DNA from: an uncultured Akkermansia sp.
Lineage (GTDB): Bacteria > Verrucomicrobiota > Verrucomicrobiia > Verrucomicrobiales > Akkermansiaceae
Length of the DNA: 35,139 nucleotides
NCBI GenBank assembly: GCA_949296365.1
Contig: CASFPZ010000025.1
Span: 1 to 35,139, forward strand
Direction of reading: 5' to 3'
This document shows, one piece after another, positions 1-9,071 of this stretch. The position numbers and the translations under genes were made by a program. Within the stretch, counting starts at the first letter, position 1; each line of letters begins with the position of its first letter. Below the pieces are notes generated by a model. That model worked only from the letters and a program-made list of their open reading frames with translations. It ran no database searches and had not been told where the DNA came from.

Positions 1-70
1 GACGCCAACCTCAAGCACTTGTAAAATTACCTAGATGTTGGCGGATTTCACAAGTCCTTGATCTTGAATA

Positions 71-99
71 TTGACAAACGCATAAATTGGAATCATACT
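71..99 (+). promoter_or_regulatory. Putative pre-crRNA promoter
   Basis: TTGACA at 71-76 is a perfect -35 hexamer. Seventeen bases later CATACT (94-99) matches four of six positions of TATAAT. Transcription would start near 106, about 75 bp before the first repeat, which suits a CRISPR leader. The assignment rests on consensus matching only. Confidence 0.45.
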
Positions 100-140
100 T
101 CTCATTAGCGGATAGGCAAAGTCTTGTTGGCGTTTTTATC

Positions 141-158
141 TGTACAAGTCATTGTACA
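141..158. promoter_or_regulatory. TGTACA dyad in the leader
   Basis: Two copies of the palindromic hexamer TGTACA (141-146 and 153-158) are separated by AGTCAT, 22 bp before the first repeat. Being palindromic, the pair is both a direct and an inverted repeat. It could be a leader-anchoring motif for integration or a regulator site. No function is shown by the sequence. Confidence 0.35.
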
Positions 159-180
159 ATAGGAAGTTCCCCTATCTGCT

Positions 181-3081
181 ATCGCGCCCTTTACGGGCGC
201 GTGAATTGAAACCCCCGCGGCCTCGGCTTGGGCGGCGGACGGGTAGATCGCGCCCTTTACGGGCGCGTGAATTGAAACTTGATGGATCACTTCCAGGCTC
301 GCGGCGGGCGTGATCGCGCCCTTTACGGGCGCGTGAATTGAAACTCGGGCGATAAGGTGTCTTCGACGAAAATGGTCTCATCGCGCCCTTTACGGGCGCG
401 TGAATTGAAACTGGCACTGGGACTTCCTCGGCGAGGTAGCTGCCGAATCGCGCCCTTTACGGGCGCGTGAATTGAAACTGCCTCTAGGGAGTCGATTAAA
501 TGCCCAGTCCCCATCGCGCCCTTTACGGGCGCGTGAATTGAAACTTGTTGGCAAAGATTTGACTGCCTCCTCGTTGGAATCGCGCCCTTTACGGGCGCGT
601 GAATTGAAACTGCTTGCTCGATAAACTAGACCAGTGCGAGCTTGATCGCGCCCTTTACGGGCGCGTGAATTGAAACGGGATAATTATCAGGGATCGGTAC
701 TCCGTAATAGGATCGCGCCCTTTACGGGCGCGTGAATTGAAACCGACCGACTGACGCCTTGTGCCCGGAGGACAACAATCGCGCCCTTTACGGGCGCGTG
801 AATTGAAACGGCGGCAGCTCGAGTTAACTCAACGACGCCTCGAATCGCGCCCTTTACGGGCGCGTGAATTGAAACCAGGAGGCTTATGAGGCTGGACGGG
901 CGCGAGCTAGATCGCGCCCTTTACGGGCGCGTGAATTGAAACTATAGAGCTTGTCCTGCTCGGCGTAGGTGCGGTGCATCGCGCCCTTTACGGGCGCGTG
1001 AATTGAAACTGTTTCGCGGTGAGTGGGATCATGGGGCTATTGGCTATCGCGCCCTTTACGGGCGCGTGAATTGAAACTTGCCTCGCGTGCTGCAAGGGGT
1101 AGTAGTATGCCATCGCGCCCTTTACGGGCGCGTGAATTGAAACTTGGTAGTGAGGACGGGCAGCGGGTGTTGGAGAATCGCGCCCTTTACGGGCGCGTGA
1201 ATTGAAACTTGTCGCGAATTGAGTTGTGTAATGAAGAAATGGATCGCGCCCTTTACGGGCGCGTGAATTGAAACTTGTGTAGGTAGTCGGGCGGCCGCCT
1301 TTATGCTTGATCGCGCCCTTTACGGGCGCGTGAATTGAAACTCGACCTCTTCGATGCTTTTGGGTGTGCAGTCGTATCGCGCCCTTTACGGGCGCGTGAA
1401 TTGAAACCGATTATTTGAAAAAGCGGCGCAAGAGTGGCCGGATCGCGCCCTTTACGGGCGCGTGAATTGAAACACTTATATAATTAAGCGGCAAGTTAAA
1501 CGCTTTGAATCGCGCCCTTTACGGGCGCGTGAATTGAAACAACGGTGCTTGCAATGGATTTTTTTCAGCTTTGTATATCGCGCCCTTTACGGGCGCGTGA
1601 ATTGAAACAAAATGAGTTTGTATTCAGCGTATTCCCCAAGTTATCGCGCCCTTTACGGGCGCGTGAATTGAAACGGCCTTAGCGCGGCAGGCTTTGCAGG
1701 GCAAAGTCTATCGCGCCCTTTACGGGCGCGTGAATTGAAACAAAATTGCCCAGGGCTCGGGCGATGCGGACGGCCTATCGCGCCCTTTACGGGCGCGTGA
1801 ATTGAAACTCGTAAAAATACTTGTAGACGTGCAATTGAGCTGATCGCGCCCTTTACGGGCGCGTGAATTGAAACACGTTGTTACTCGATGAGTCGTCGTT
1901 GATCCAGAAATCGCGCCCTTTACGGGCGCGTGAATTGAAACTGGATACTCTAACCCATTGTCACTTATATACTTCCAATCGCGCCCTTTACGGGCGCGTG
2001 AATTGAAACCAGTCCCGCGGCGGCCAAAGTTACTGGGGGGCGGATCGCGCCCTTTACGGGCGCGTGAATTGAAACTATGGACAGCTGCCAAGCGGACAAG
2101 CCGCGCAACATCGCGCCCTTTACGGGCGCGTGAATTGAAACATATGTATTCGTCGTATTCGTCGTCAGTTGCAATTATCGCGCCCTTTACGGGCGCGTGA
2201 ATTGAAACCCCGACTTCTTCCGGAGGGTCTGGGTCGGCTCGAATCGCGCCCTTTACGGGCGCGTGAATTGAAACGCGACAGGTGTAGACGACGTTGGGAT
2301 TATCGTGGTCAAGGTAGAATCGCGCCCTTTACGGGCGCGTGAATTGAAACGCGACGGCGGCGGGGAAATTTTTTGGTGTCATCGGATCGCGCCCTTTACG
2401 GGCGCGTGAATTGAAACGTAGTCTGGAGAAATGTCGATCATGAGGTTCGTTATCGCGCCCTTTACGGGCGCGTGAATTGAAACACCATAAATCGCGCCCT
2501 CAACAATCGCCTGGAAAGATCGCGCCCTTTACGGGCGCGTGAATTGAAACATGCGTCGATTCGATGTTGATCACTTGCCCAGGCGATCGCGCCCTTTACG
2601 GGCGCGTGAATTGAAACGATTGAATTCCGTACTCTACGCGGTCGCCTTGAAATCGCGCCCTTTACGGGCGCGTGAATTGAAACTGGTAGTGGTGGCAGTG
2701 GGGGTGGGAAGTCTGGGATCGCGCCCTTTACGGGCGCGTGAATTGAAACCACCCGGAAGGGAATGGGATGAATGATCGTACGGATCGCGCCCTTTACGGG
2801 CGCGTGAATTGAAACTCGGGTCTCTTGCTTGATCCCTTGCGGCAACGGCATCGCGCCCTTTACGGGCGCGTGAATTGAAACGATAGTACCACCGGCGAGA
2901 TCAAGATCCTCACCGCAATCGCGCCCTTTACGGGCGCGTGAATTGAAACTCACGGCGCTGCTGCGCCCGGTAGAGCATGAGGCATCGCGCCCTTTACGGG
3001 CGCGTGAATTGAAACCGAGCTTTCGCCACGGCCAACGGACTCTATCCAAATCGCGCCCTTTACGGGCGCGTGAATTGAAAC
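181..3081 (+). CRISPR. CRISPR array, type I-C, 44 repeats and 43 spacers
   Basis: A 32-bp repeat starts at 181, 247, 313, 380, 447, 513 and so on, with the last copy at 3050-3081. I counted 44 copies that look identical, separated by 43 spacers of 33-36 bp. The repeat begins ATCGCGCCC, has a perfect 7-bp stem (CGCGCCC/GGGCGCG) around the loop TTTAC, and ends GTGAATTGAAAC. This matches type I-C repeats processed by Cas5c, which leaves a 5' handle from the repeat's 3' end. Even the leader-distal copies are undegraded, and the array ends abruptly beside an IS remnant. Spacers are mostly GC-rich and I saw no duplicates. Confidence 0.99.
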
Positions 3082-3114
3082 TCCATGATCTTGAGCCGCG
3101 ACTGCTCCTTAAAG
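3082..3114 (+). other. Orphan spacer-like remnant
   Basis: About 30 bp follow the last repeat before recognisable IS5 transposase codons begin near 3112. The length is close to one spacer (33-36 bp), but no further repeat follows. The simplest reading is a 44th spacer whose downstream repeats were removed when the IS fragment became joined to the array. The exact junction is uncertain by a few bases. Confidence 0.5.
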
Positions 3115-3539
3115 TTGATAACAGGTTATGTCACGACGTCTACCTCTATGCATGATTCCTGGTGTTCTTCTGAAATAATTGACAGCAATGATGTTAAAGG
3201 GGAAAAGTTTTACTTGGATTCAGGCTACCTAGGCACGGAGAGAGTTTTTGAGAAAAAGGGGATGAAGGCGAGAATATGCGAACGAGATCACCGTGGACCT
3301 CCCTGACAAAGGAGCAGCAGAGAAAGAACCTCAAAAAGTCTCGCATACGCTGTCGAGTAGAGCACGTGTTTGGCTTGATGGAGAGAACAATGGGAGGCTT
3401 AGTATTTAGAGGAGTAGGACTGCTTCGAGCCCGAGCTGAGGTGGCGATGACGAATCTGACCTACAACATCGTTCGCCTGGTACAGATAGTCAAGTACTAC
3501 AGAGAGTGGATCAATCCTGTGGGCACCAGTATATCATGA
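3112..3539 (+). pseudogene. IS5-family transposase, truncated and frameshifted
   Basis: Frame one reads KLITGYVTTSTSMHDS and FYLDSGYLGTERVFEKKGMK up to a stop near 3304. The family signature then continues in another frame with LTKEQQRKNLKKSRIRCRVE, HVFGLMERTMGG and NLTYNIVRLVQ, ending at 3539. These are the middle and C-terminal parts of the DDE domain of IS5-group transposases, including the RxRxE/VEHVFG region. The N-terminal half with the first catalytic Asp is absent and a frameshift lies around 3280-3305, so the protein is dead. Confidence 0.85.
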
Positions 3540-3602
3540 AGAATTAAAGATTGTAGCTATGCATTCGAGAGTCAAGGGTGGTCTTAATTGGCGCACCTAA
3601 CG
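3112..3602 (+). mobile_element. IS5-family remnant, left part deleted
   Basis: The stretch carries the C-terminal half of an IS5-type transposase (to 3539). It is followed at about 3580-3602 by GGTCTTAATTGGCGCACC, which resembles an IS5-group terminal inverted repeat (its complement begins GGTGCGCCAATTAAG). No matching left end is seen, because the array abuts the truncated coding sequence directly. The element cannot move by itself. It probably recombined or deleted into the distal end of the CRISPR array. Confidence 0.7.
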
Positions 3603-3803
3603 TATTTTTTGTTTACATAACAGCCCAACACTGAGCAGTTGAGCCACAGTCTTGGGGGCACTTTGGATTGTCAGTTAATATGAATGGATTTTTAGAACCT
3701 CCCTTATATGATCGAACTGTATGAGTTATAAGCCAGTTAAACCTGAAGGGGATTGCGGCCATAACTAGAGAACAACATGATGAAGAGGGGATGACATGGA
3801 GTC
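3603..3803. other. Intergenic region upstream of cas4
   Basis: About 200 bp lie between the IS remnant and cas4. I see no gene, no convincing hairpin and no clear -35/-10 pair. The cas operon promoter must lie here or inside the IS remnant. IS-derived outward transcription is possible but not shown. Confidence 0.5.
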
Positions 3804-4457
3804 ATGATGAATCAAGAAAAAGATTTTATTCCAATATCGGCATTACAACATTACGTCTATTGCCCACGGCAATGTGCGTTGATCCATTTAGAATGTTGGT
3901 GGACTGATAATCAAGCGACCGCTGCTGGAAAAATCTTCCATGAACGAGCTGATGCCGGAGAGACAACTCGAAAGAGAAATAAATGTGAACTTCGATCGTT
4001 ACACATTGCTTCTCAGAAATATAGAATTACGGGTATAGCCGATGTTGTACTTGTTGAATATGTTCCTTCAAGTAACCGTATTGCATCGATTATTCCTGTA
4101 GAATACAAGGTCGGACAGGCCAAAAAGCATATTGCAGATGAAGTACAATTGTGTGCTCAGGCTTTTTGCCTGGAAGAGATTTTCCAGATTTCTATACATG
4201 AAGGACGGTTGTTTTATGGAAGACCGAAACGGAATTATACAGTAATGCTAGATGAACAATTGAGAAAATCGACCCAAGAGGTGATTGAGAAAACGCACCA
4301 GTTATTTGCAGAGAACAAAACGCCTCTTGCAAATTTTTCTGAGGACTGCCGGAAATGCTCTTTAGTGGACTACTGCATGCCTCTGGTTACTTCAACGCGG
4401 AAACGACGACAACAGGACCTTTTTTCACTGAAATTGAACGAACTTCTTAATGATTAA
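3804..4457 (+). CDS. cas4: Cas4 exonuclease, CRISPR adaptation
   Basis: This is a 217-residue RecB-like Fe-S nuclease that trims prespacers and selects PAM ends together with Cas1-Cas2. C20 and C24 lie in YCPRQC, and a C-terminal cluster C182, C185 and C191 supplies the remaining Fe-S ligands. The nuclease core is visible as D80 (GIADVV) and the E100-x-K102 pair (PVEYKVG). Length is normal for type I-C Cas4. The start could be either of two consecutive ATGs (3804 or 3807), and only a weak GGAG precedes them. It lies 11 bp before cas1 and heads the cas operon, whereas in standard I-C loci cas4 follows cas7. Confidence 0.96.
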   Translation: MMNQEKDFIPISALQHYVYCPRQCALIHLECWWTDNQATAAGKIFHERADAGETTRKRNKCELRSLHIASQKYRITGIADVVLVEYVPSSNRIASIIPVEYKVGQAKKHIADEVQLCAQAFCLEEIFQISIHEGRLFYGRPKRNYTVMLDEQLRKSTQEVIEKTHQLFAENKTPLANFSEDCRKCSLVDYCMPLVTSTRKRRQQDLFSLKLNELLND

Positions 4458-4468
4458 GCCAATATGCC

Positions 4469-5491
4469 ATGAAACAACATCTTAATACTCTTTATGTGAC
4501 TCGCGATGATACCTGGCTTTCCAAAGATGGAGAGACTGTGCGAGTTCATTCAGACGGGAAATGCTTATTGCGAGTCCCTTTGCATAACCTGGAGGGAATT
4601 GTGGCAATGGGATGGAATGTGCTGGTTTCCCCACAGTTGATGGGGTATTGCGCTGAACAAGGTATTGCTATTTCATTTTGTACGCCACATGGTAATTTTT
4701 TGGCGAGTGTACAGGGTAAGATGAATGGTAATGTGTTACTACGGCGAGAACAATATCGCGTTGCTGATTGTGAAGAGAAATGGATGAAAATTGCATCACG
4801 CATGATTGTAGCGAAAATTTCCAATTGTAGGATTCTTTTGCAAAGAATTAGAAGAACTTATGGCGCAGATGATTTAACTCCGTCAATCGATTTTATGGCT
4901 AAAATGTGTTTGAAGGCTAAATCTTGTACACAAAGTAATATTTTACGCGGAGTAGAAGGAACGTGCGCTGAAATGTATTTTAGTTCGTTGTTTAAGTGTT
5001 TGAGGGTTCAAGATCCTCAAACTATTACTATTGGACGTACTCGACGCCCTCCTATGGATCCTTACAATGCTCTCCTTTCTTTTTTGTATACATTCTTGTA
5101 CCATGATACGAAGTCTGCTTTGGAAACTGCTGGCCTTGATTCTGCTGTTGGTTTTTTACACCGAGACCGATCCGGGCGTTTTGGCTTAGCCCTAGATTTG
5201 ATGGAAGAATTTAGAGCTCCTATGGCAGATCGGTTAATGTTGACTTTATTCAATCGAAAACAGTTAACACTTAAAGATTTTGAAGTTGAAGAGAGCAAGG
5301 CTGTTTTCTTGAAGGAGGAGGCGCGGAAAAAAGTCATTACTGCTTGGCAGGAAAAAAAGAAAGAAGAAATCCTCCACCCCTGGTTGAACGAAAAAATGAC
5401 ATTGGGGATGGTTGTCCATATGCAAGCGAGATTGTTGGCTCGAGCCATACGTGGTGATGCGGAAGAATATTTACCCTTTCTCTGGAGATAA
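4469..5491 (+). CDS. cas1: Cas1 integrase, type I-C
   Basis: This 340-residue CRISPR integrase forms the Cas1-Cas2 complex that inserts prespacers at the leader-repeat junction. The N-terminal beta domain starts MKQHLNTLYVTRDDTWLSKD, typical of the Cas1c branch. The metal-binding residues are recognisable: E163 in RGVEGTCAEMYF, H231 in FLHRDRSGRFGLALDL, and the acidic DLMEEFRAP motif at about 243-251. Length is normal and no damage is visible. It sits between cas4 and cas2 with short gaps, which supports co-translation as one adaptation module. Confidence 0.98.
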   Translation: MKQHLNTLYVTRDDTWLSKDGETVRVHSDGKCLLRVPLHNLEGIVAMGWNVLVSPQLMGYCAEQGIAISFCTPHGNFLASVQGKMNGNVLLRREQYRVADCEEKWMKIASRMIVAKISNCRILLQRIRRTYGADDLTPSIDFMAKMCLKAKSCTQSNILRGVEGTCAEMYFSSLFKCLRVQDPQTITIGRTRRPPMDPYNALLSFLYTFLYHDTKSALETAGLDSAVGFLHRDRSGRFGLALDLMEEFRAPMADRLMLTLFNRKQLTLKDFEVEESKAVFLKEEARKKVITAWQEKKKEEILHPWLNEKMTLGMVVHMQARLLARAIRGDAEEYLPFLWR

Positions 5492-5513
5492 TTTTCCCCC
5501 ATTGTGAATGATT

Positions 5514-5804
5514 ATGTATATCCTCATTACATACGATGTTTCAACTGAGACGAGAGAAGGTCGAAAAAGACTCAGACAAGTTGCCAAAACTTGCGAAAAT
5601 ATCGGCCAAAGGGTACAAAATTCTGTGTTCGAATGCGAAATTAGTTTAGCTGATTTTACAAAAGTAAAAGCGAAACTACTCAAAATCATCAATAAAGAAC
5701 AGGATAATCTCAGAATTTACTATATGGGAAATCATTGGCAAAAGAAAATTGAACATTTCGGGATTGATAAGAGTTTCGACATTCAAGGCCCGTTGATTGT
5801 ATGA
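5514..5804 (+). CDS. cas2: Cas2, CRISPR adaptation
   Basis: This small ferredoxin-fold protein bridges two Cas1 dimers during spacer integration. It reads MYILITYDVSTETREGRKR, then GQRVQNSVFECE and ends with the QGPLIV tail typical of I-C Cas2. I chose the ATG at 5514 (96 residues) because the family starts at MYxLxTYDV. An in-frame ATG at 5508 would add two residues. The gap to cas1 is about 20 bp. It is followed by 216 bp without a credible gene before cas3, so the adaptation and interference modules may be transcribed separately. Confidence 0.97.
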   Translation: MYILITYDVSTETREGRKRLRQVAKTCENIGQRVQNSVFECEISLADFTKVKAKLLKIINKEQDNLRIYYMGNHWQKKIEHFGIDKSFDIQGPLIV

Positions 5805-6020
5805 ATACTTTAATTTTTATAATAAACAAGTTCCCGGAGAAGAATATGATGGACGATTCCCACGCCCTGGTGAGTTCAATGGTAAACCACTACGAGATGG
5901 AGATTTCTCCTGTCTCAAAAAAACATATGTATTGATCTTTCGAACGTTCCAATCATTTTTTCGTAAGATTAGTATATTTTTAAGTTGATATTTTCAGAAA
6001 ATCTGATTTTATATTAGAAA

Positions 6021-8358
6021 ATGGTTGTTATAGCGCATATACGAGAGAAATCCGGGGAGGAGGAACCGTTGTATACACGCCCTGGAGAAAGGACAATGCC
6101 AGGACATTTAAATGTTGTGGCAGATCTGTGTGGGACTTTTGCTTCTCGGTTGTCTGTGTCTAATAACGAACTGTGGCGGAATGTAGGGTATGTAACGGGA
6201 TTGTGGCATGATCTGGGTAAATGGTCTCGTGAATTCCAGAGTTATATTCGAGGGAATAAACCCAAAGGTGGGGATCATTCTACGGCTGGAGCAATTTATG
6301 CAAGCAAACATTTTCCAATACTGGGTAATTTGATAGGATATGCCATAGCAGGGCATCATGGAGGCATTCCTGATGGTACGGAATTGTTTGGATCGAGATT
6401 TTCTAAAGAATTGCCAGATTGGCAGTCGCAAGTACCAGATGAAATTTTGGAAATTCCGCAGAAATTGGACTTGATCATGCCACATACGCGACAAGACCCC
6501 CAATCGTTAGGGTTTGCGTTTGCGATGCAGGTGAGAATGCTTTTTTCATGTCTGGTTGATGCAGATTTTCTGGCTACAGAATCATTTATGTCGCCAGAAA
6601 AATATGTTGAGCGTCCATTATGGCCAGAAGATATTTTACAACGCATGAGTTGTGTGTTGGAGCGGTATTTAGAGAAGAAAGAGGAAGAAGCTTTAAAATC
6701 CTCAACTTGTTCTCCTGCCATTGCAAAATTAAGACAAGAGGTACACGAATGTTGTAGAAACAAAGGTGAGAACGTACCTCGAGGAATTTATCGTCTTAAT
6801 GTTCCGACTGGCGGGGGTAAGACATTGTCGGCTCTTAGTTTTGCATTGAGGCATGCCTGTACTCAAGGATTGAATCGTGTGATTTGGGCGATACCTTATA
6901 CCAGTATCATCGATCAGACTTATGGTGAATTTAGACAGATTTTCAATGATTTATCAGAAGAGATCGGATGCGAATGTGTTTTACCACATTATTCTGGTTT
7001 GGATTTAGACGATTCTGAGGCAGGTATGGAAAACATACGGCTAATGGCAGAGAACTGGAATGCTCCGCTGATATTGACGACAAATGTACAGTTGTTTGAA
7101 TCTTTGTTTGCCAATAAGCCATCGCGCTGTCGTAAAATCCACAATTGTGGCAATGCTGTGATCATATTCGACGAGGTACAAACCTTACCGGCGAATTTAT
7201 TGAGCCCATGTCTTGAATCTATAAAATGCCTTCAATGGGATTATGGAAACACATTTGTATTGTGTACAGCCACCCAACCCGCATTTGAAAAGAATAAATC
7301 ATATTTTCCAATTGGGTGGGACAAGAGCGAGATTGGCAGTTTGCTAGGGCATAGGATGGAAAGGGAATTGCAGACTTGCATGAAGCGTGTTTGTATTGAA
7401 AAAATTGACGATTTGACGGGTTGCAGCGATTTAGTTGAACATTATAAGTCTGTTGGAGAGAATCAGTCGGTGATGATGATTGCCAATACTATCCGACAAG
7501 CTCAAAGTTTATTCCAAGCGATGTCGGATGCTGGGGAAGAGACGGATTTGTTTTACTTGTCGGCAGGAATGATTCCCAAACATCGGGAAATTGTACTTCA
7601 AAAAGTTAGAGATCGCCTCAAAACAAAGCAGCGAGTCGTATTAATTGCAACGCGAGTAGTTGAGGCTGGTGTTGATTTGTCGTTTCCGATTGTTTATCGC
7701 GATCAGGCTGGGTTGGATTCGTTGGCTCAGGCTGCAGGTCGTTGTAACCGCCATGGTGAACTCAAAGACGGGGGAAAGGTTTATTCGTATGCTTTGAGAG
7801 ATTTTCCTGTTCCTCAAAGAATGGAGGATTTACTCATGGCTGTTTGCGCAGCTCGCGATAGTTGGGTGAAATCAAAAGATCCATTAAGCGAAGATTGTAT
7901 GACAAATTTTTCCGGATATATTAAAAAATCGCAAAGTTCAGACGGATAATTGGGACCAATTTCATATTCTTGACGAAACTCAACTGAGTAATAATCTCGG
8001 TAGTCTACAATTTGCAAATATAGCGAAAGTTTTCAGGATGATCCCAGAAGGACAGCATCAGATTATGATTGCTTATCCAGACGAGGAGATTGAGGATATT
8101 TTTAACGAATTGAATCAATTGAAATATATGCCGACCGATTCTCGGTATATAGGTTACAAACTTAGGCAGAAGATTGCTCGTTACATGGTTTCTGTTTATG
8201 ATTACGAATACCAATCGATGAAACAAAATGGAATACTGACCTCGTTTATGGATGGTTTATTGGATATAGTCTATCAGATAGAAGGGGTATATGATATGAA
8301 GACAGGGTTGTTGCCTGCCAAAGGGATGGATCCGTTAGCTGAATCATACATTTGTTAA
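6021..8358 (+). pseudogene. cas3: Cas3 helicase-nuclease, split by a frameshift
   Basis: Cas3 is recruited by Cascade to unwind and degrade target DNA. The first frame (6021-7949) holds the HD nuclease (H63-D64 in LWHDLGKW, H86, H112-H113). It also holds the SF2 helicase: Walker A VPTGGGKTLS at about 261-270, DEVQ at 384-387, CTATQP at 415-420 and motif VI QAAGRCNRHG. It stops prematurely in SQSSDG. The C-terminal domain continues at once in the +1 frame (LKNRKVQTDNWDQFH, later an intact ORF from 8038 to 8358). Removing one A from A6 at 7923-7928 restores a 778-residue protein of normal I-C length. The cause may be inactivation, slippage or a sequencing error. Its stop lies 4 bp before cas5c. 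Confidence 0.93.
7923..7928 (+). other. A6 frameshift site in cas3
   Basis: The sequence GATATATTAAAAAATCGC carries six A residues. The upstream frame reads ATT-AAA-AAA-TCG and terminates at 7949. The downstream frame, with cas3 C-terminal similarity, needs five A residues. The homopolymer is a natural site for indel errors, phase variation or transcriptional slippage. Confidence 0.8.
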
Positions 8359-8362
8359 GAAT

Positions 8363-9070
8363 ATGAAGAAAAGCTTTGCAATCAGGATTTGGGGTGATTA
8401 TGCCTGTTTTACTCGGCCTGAGTTGAAATCGGAGCGTGTTTCCTATGATGTCATGACGCCGTCGGCAGCGATTGGCATATTATCAGCCATCTACTGGAAA
8501 CCAGAGATTTGTTGGCATGTTGATCGTATTCACGTATTGAACCCGATCAAAACTGTGCAGATCCGGCGGAATGAAGTAAGTGCTAAGATTGCCTCTCCAG
8601 CAAAAAGCCTGATTCAACAGGGAGGAGAACTTAGAGGTTTTTTTATTGAAGAGAAGAGGCAACAGAGGGCTGCGACGATCTTGCGAGACGTCGACTATGT
8701 TGTTGAGGCTCATTTTGATGTTCTCAAAACTTGCAATGGTGTTAACGATGAGGTCAAGCATGCGGAAATCTTCAAGAGACGCGCAAGCCATGGGCAATGT
8801 TTCCACCAACCTTATTTGGGAACGCGAGAATTCCCGGCTAATTTTGAATTGATTGATTCCGGGGCAATCCCTGAATCTCAACTACCCCGGGAGCAGAGGG
8901 ATAGGGCGTTGGGGTTGATGCTCCATGAGATTGTTTATGTTCCCGATAAAAAAGGGAAAATCATTAGTGCTCATGATCGAAGCCGTTTGACGGCACAGCC
9001 ACATTTCTTTATGGCGCAGTTGAAAAATGGAATTTTGGAGATTCCGGAATTACATCAAACTTTGTCCTAA
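8363..9070 (+). CDS. cas5c: Cas5c (Cas5d), crRNA-processing endonuclease
   Basis: This 235-residue RAMP protein cuts pre-crRNA within the repeat hairpin in type I-C and then stays as the 5'-handle subunit of Cascade. The start MKKSFAIRIWGDYACFTRPE is the family N-terminus. The residues expected for catalysis, by comparison with characterised Cas5d (Tyr plus adjacent Lys-His), are seen as Y44 (LSAIYW) and K132-H133 (EVKHAEIFKRR), followed by the family motif GQCFHQPYLGTREF. The protein looks complete. It follows cas3 by 4 bp and precedes cas8c by 1 bp, indicating tight translational coupling. No Cas6 is present, as expected. Confidence 0.97.
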   Translation: MKKSFAIRIWGDYACFTRPELKSERVSYDVMTPSAAIGILSAIYWKPEICWHVDRIHVLNPIKTVQIRRNEVSAKIASPAKSLIQQGGELRGFFIEEKRQQRAATILRDVDYVVEAHFDVLKTCNGVNDEVKHAEIFKRRASHGQCFHQPYLGTREFPANFELIDSGAIPESQLPREQRDRALGLMLHEIVYVPDKKGKIISAHDRSRLTAQPHFFMAQLKNGILEIPELHQTLS

Positions 9071-9071
9071 C

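Larger units (their letters stand above)
1..180 (+). promoter_or_regulatory. CRISPR leader
   Basis: This AT-rich, gene-free stretch lies directly upstream of the first repeat, on the side opposite the GAAAC end of the repeats. That is the expected place for a type I-C leader, so the array should be transcribed rightward and new spacers should enter at position 181. The leader may begin outside the window. It holds a sigma70-like promoter and a TGTACA dyad, listed separately. The only open frames here run from translated repeats and are not genes. Confidence 0.8.

Noticed and set aside
105..3155. Open frames on both strands with repeated SIHAPVKGA, FNSRARKGRD or SRPLRARELK segments
   Set aside because: These are translations of the CRISPR repeat in its different frames, with spacers between them. 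They are a known source of spurious protein annotations.
5797..5988. 63-codon ORF between cas2 and cas3
   Set aside because: It overlaps the cas2 end, has no ribosome site and resembles no family; its amino acid composition looks random.
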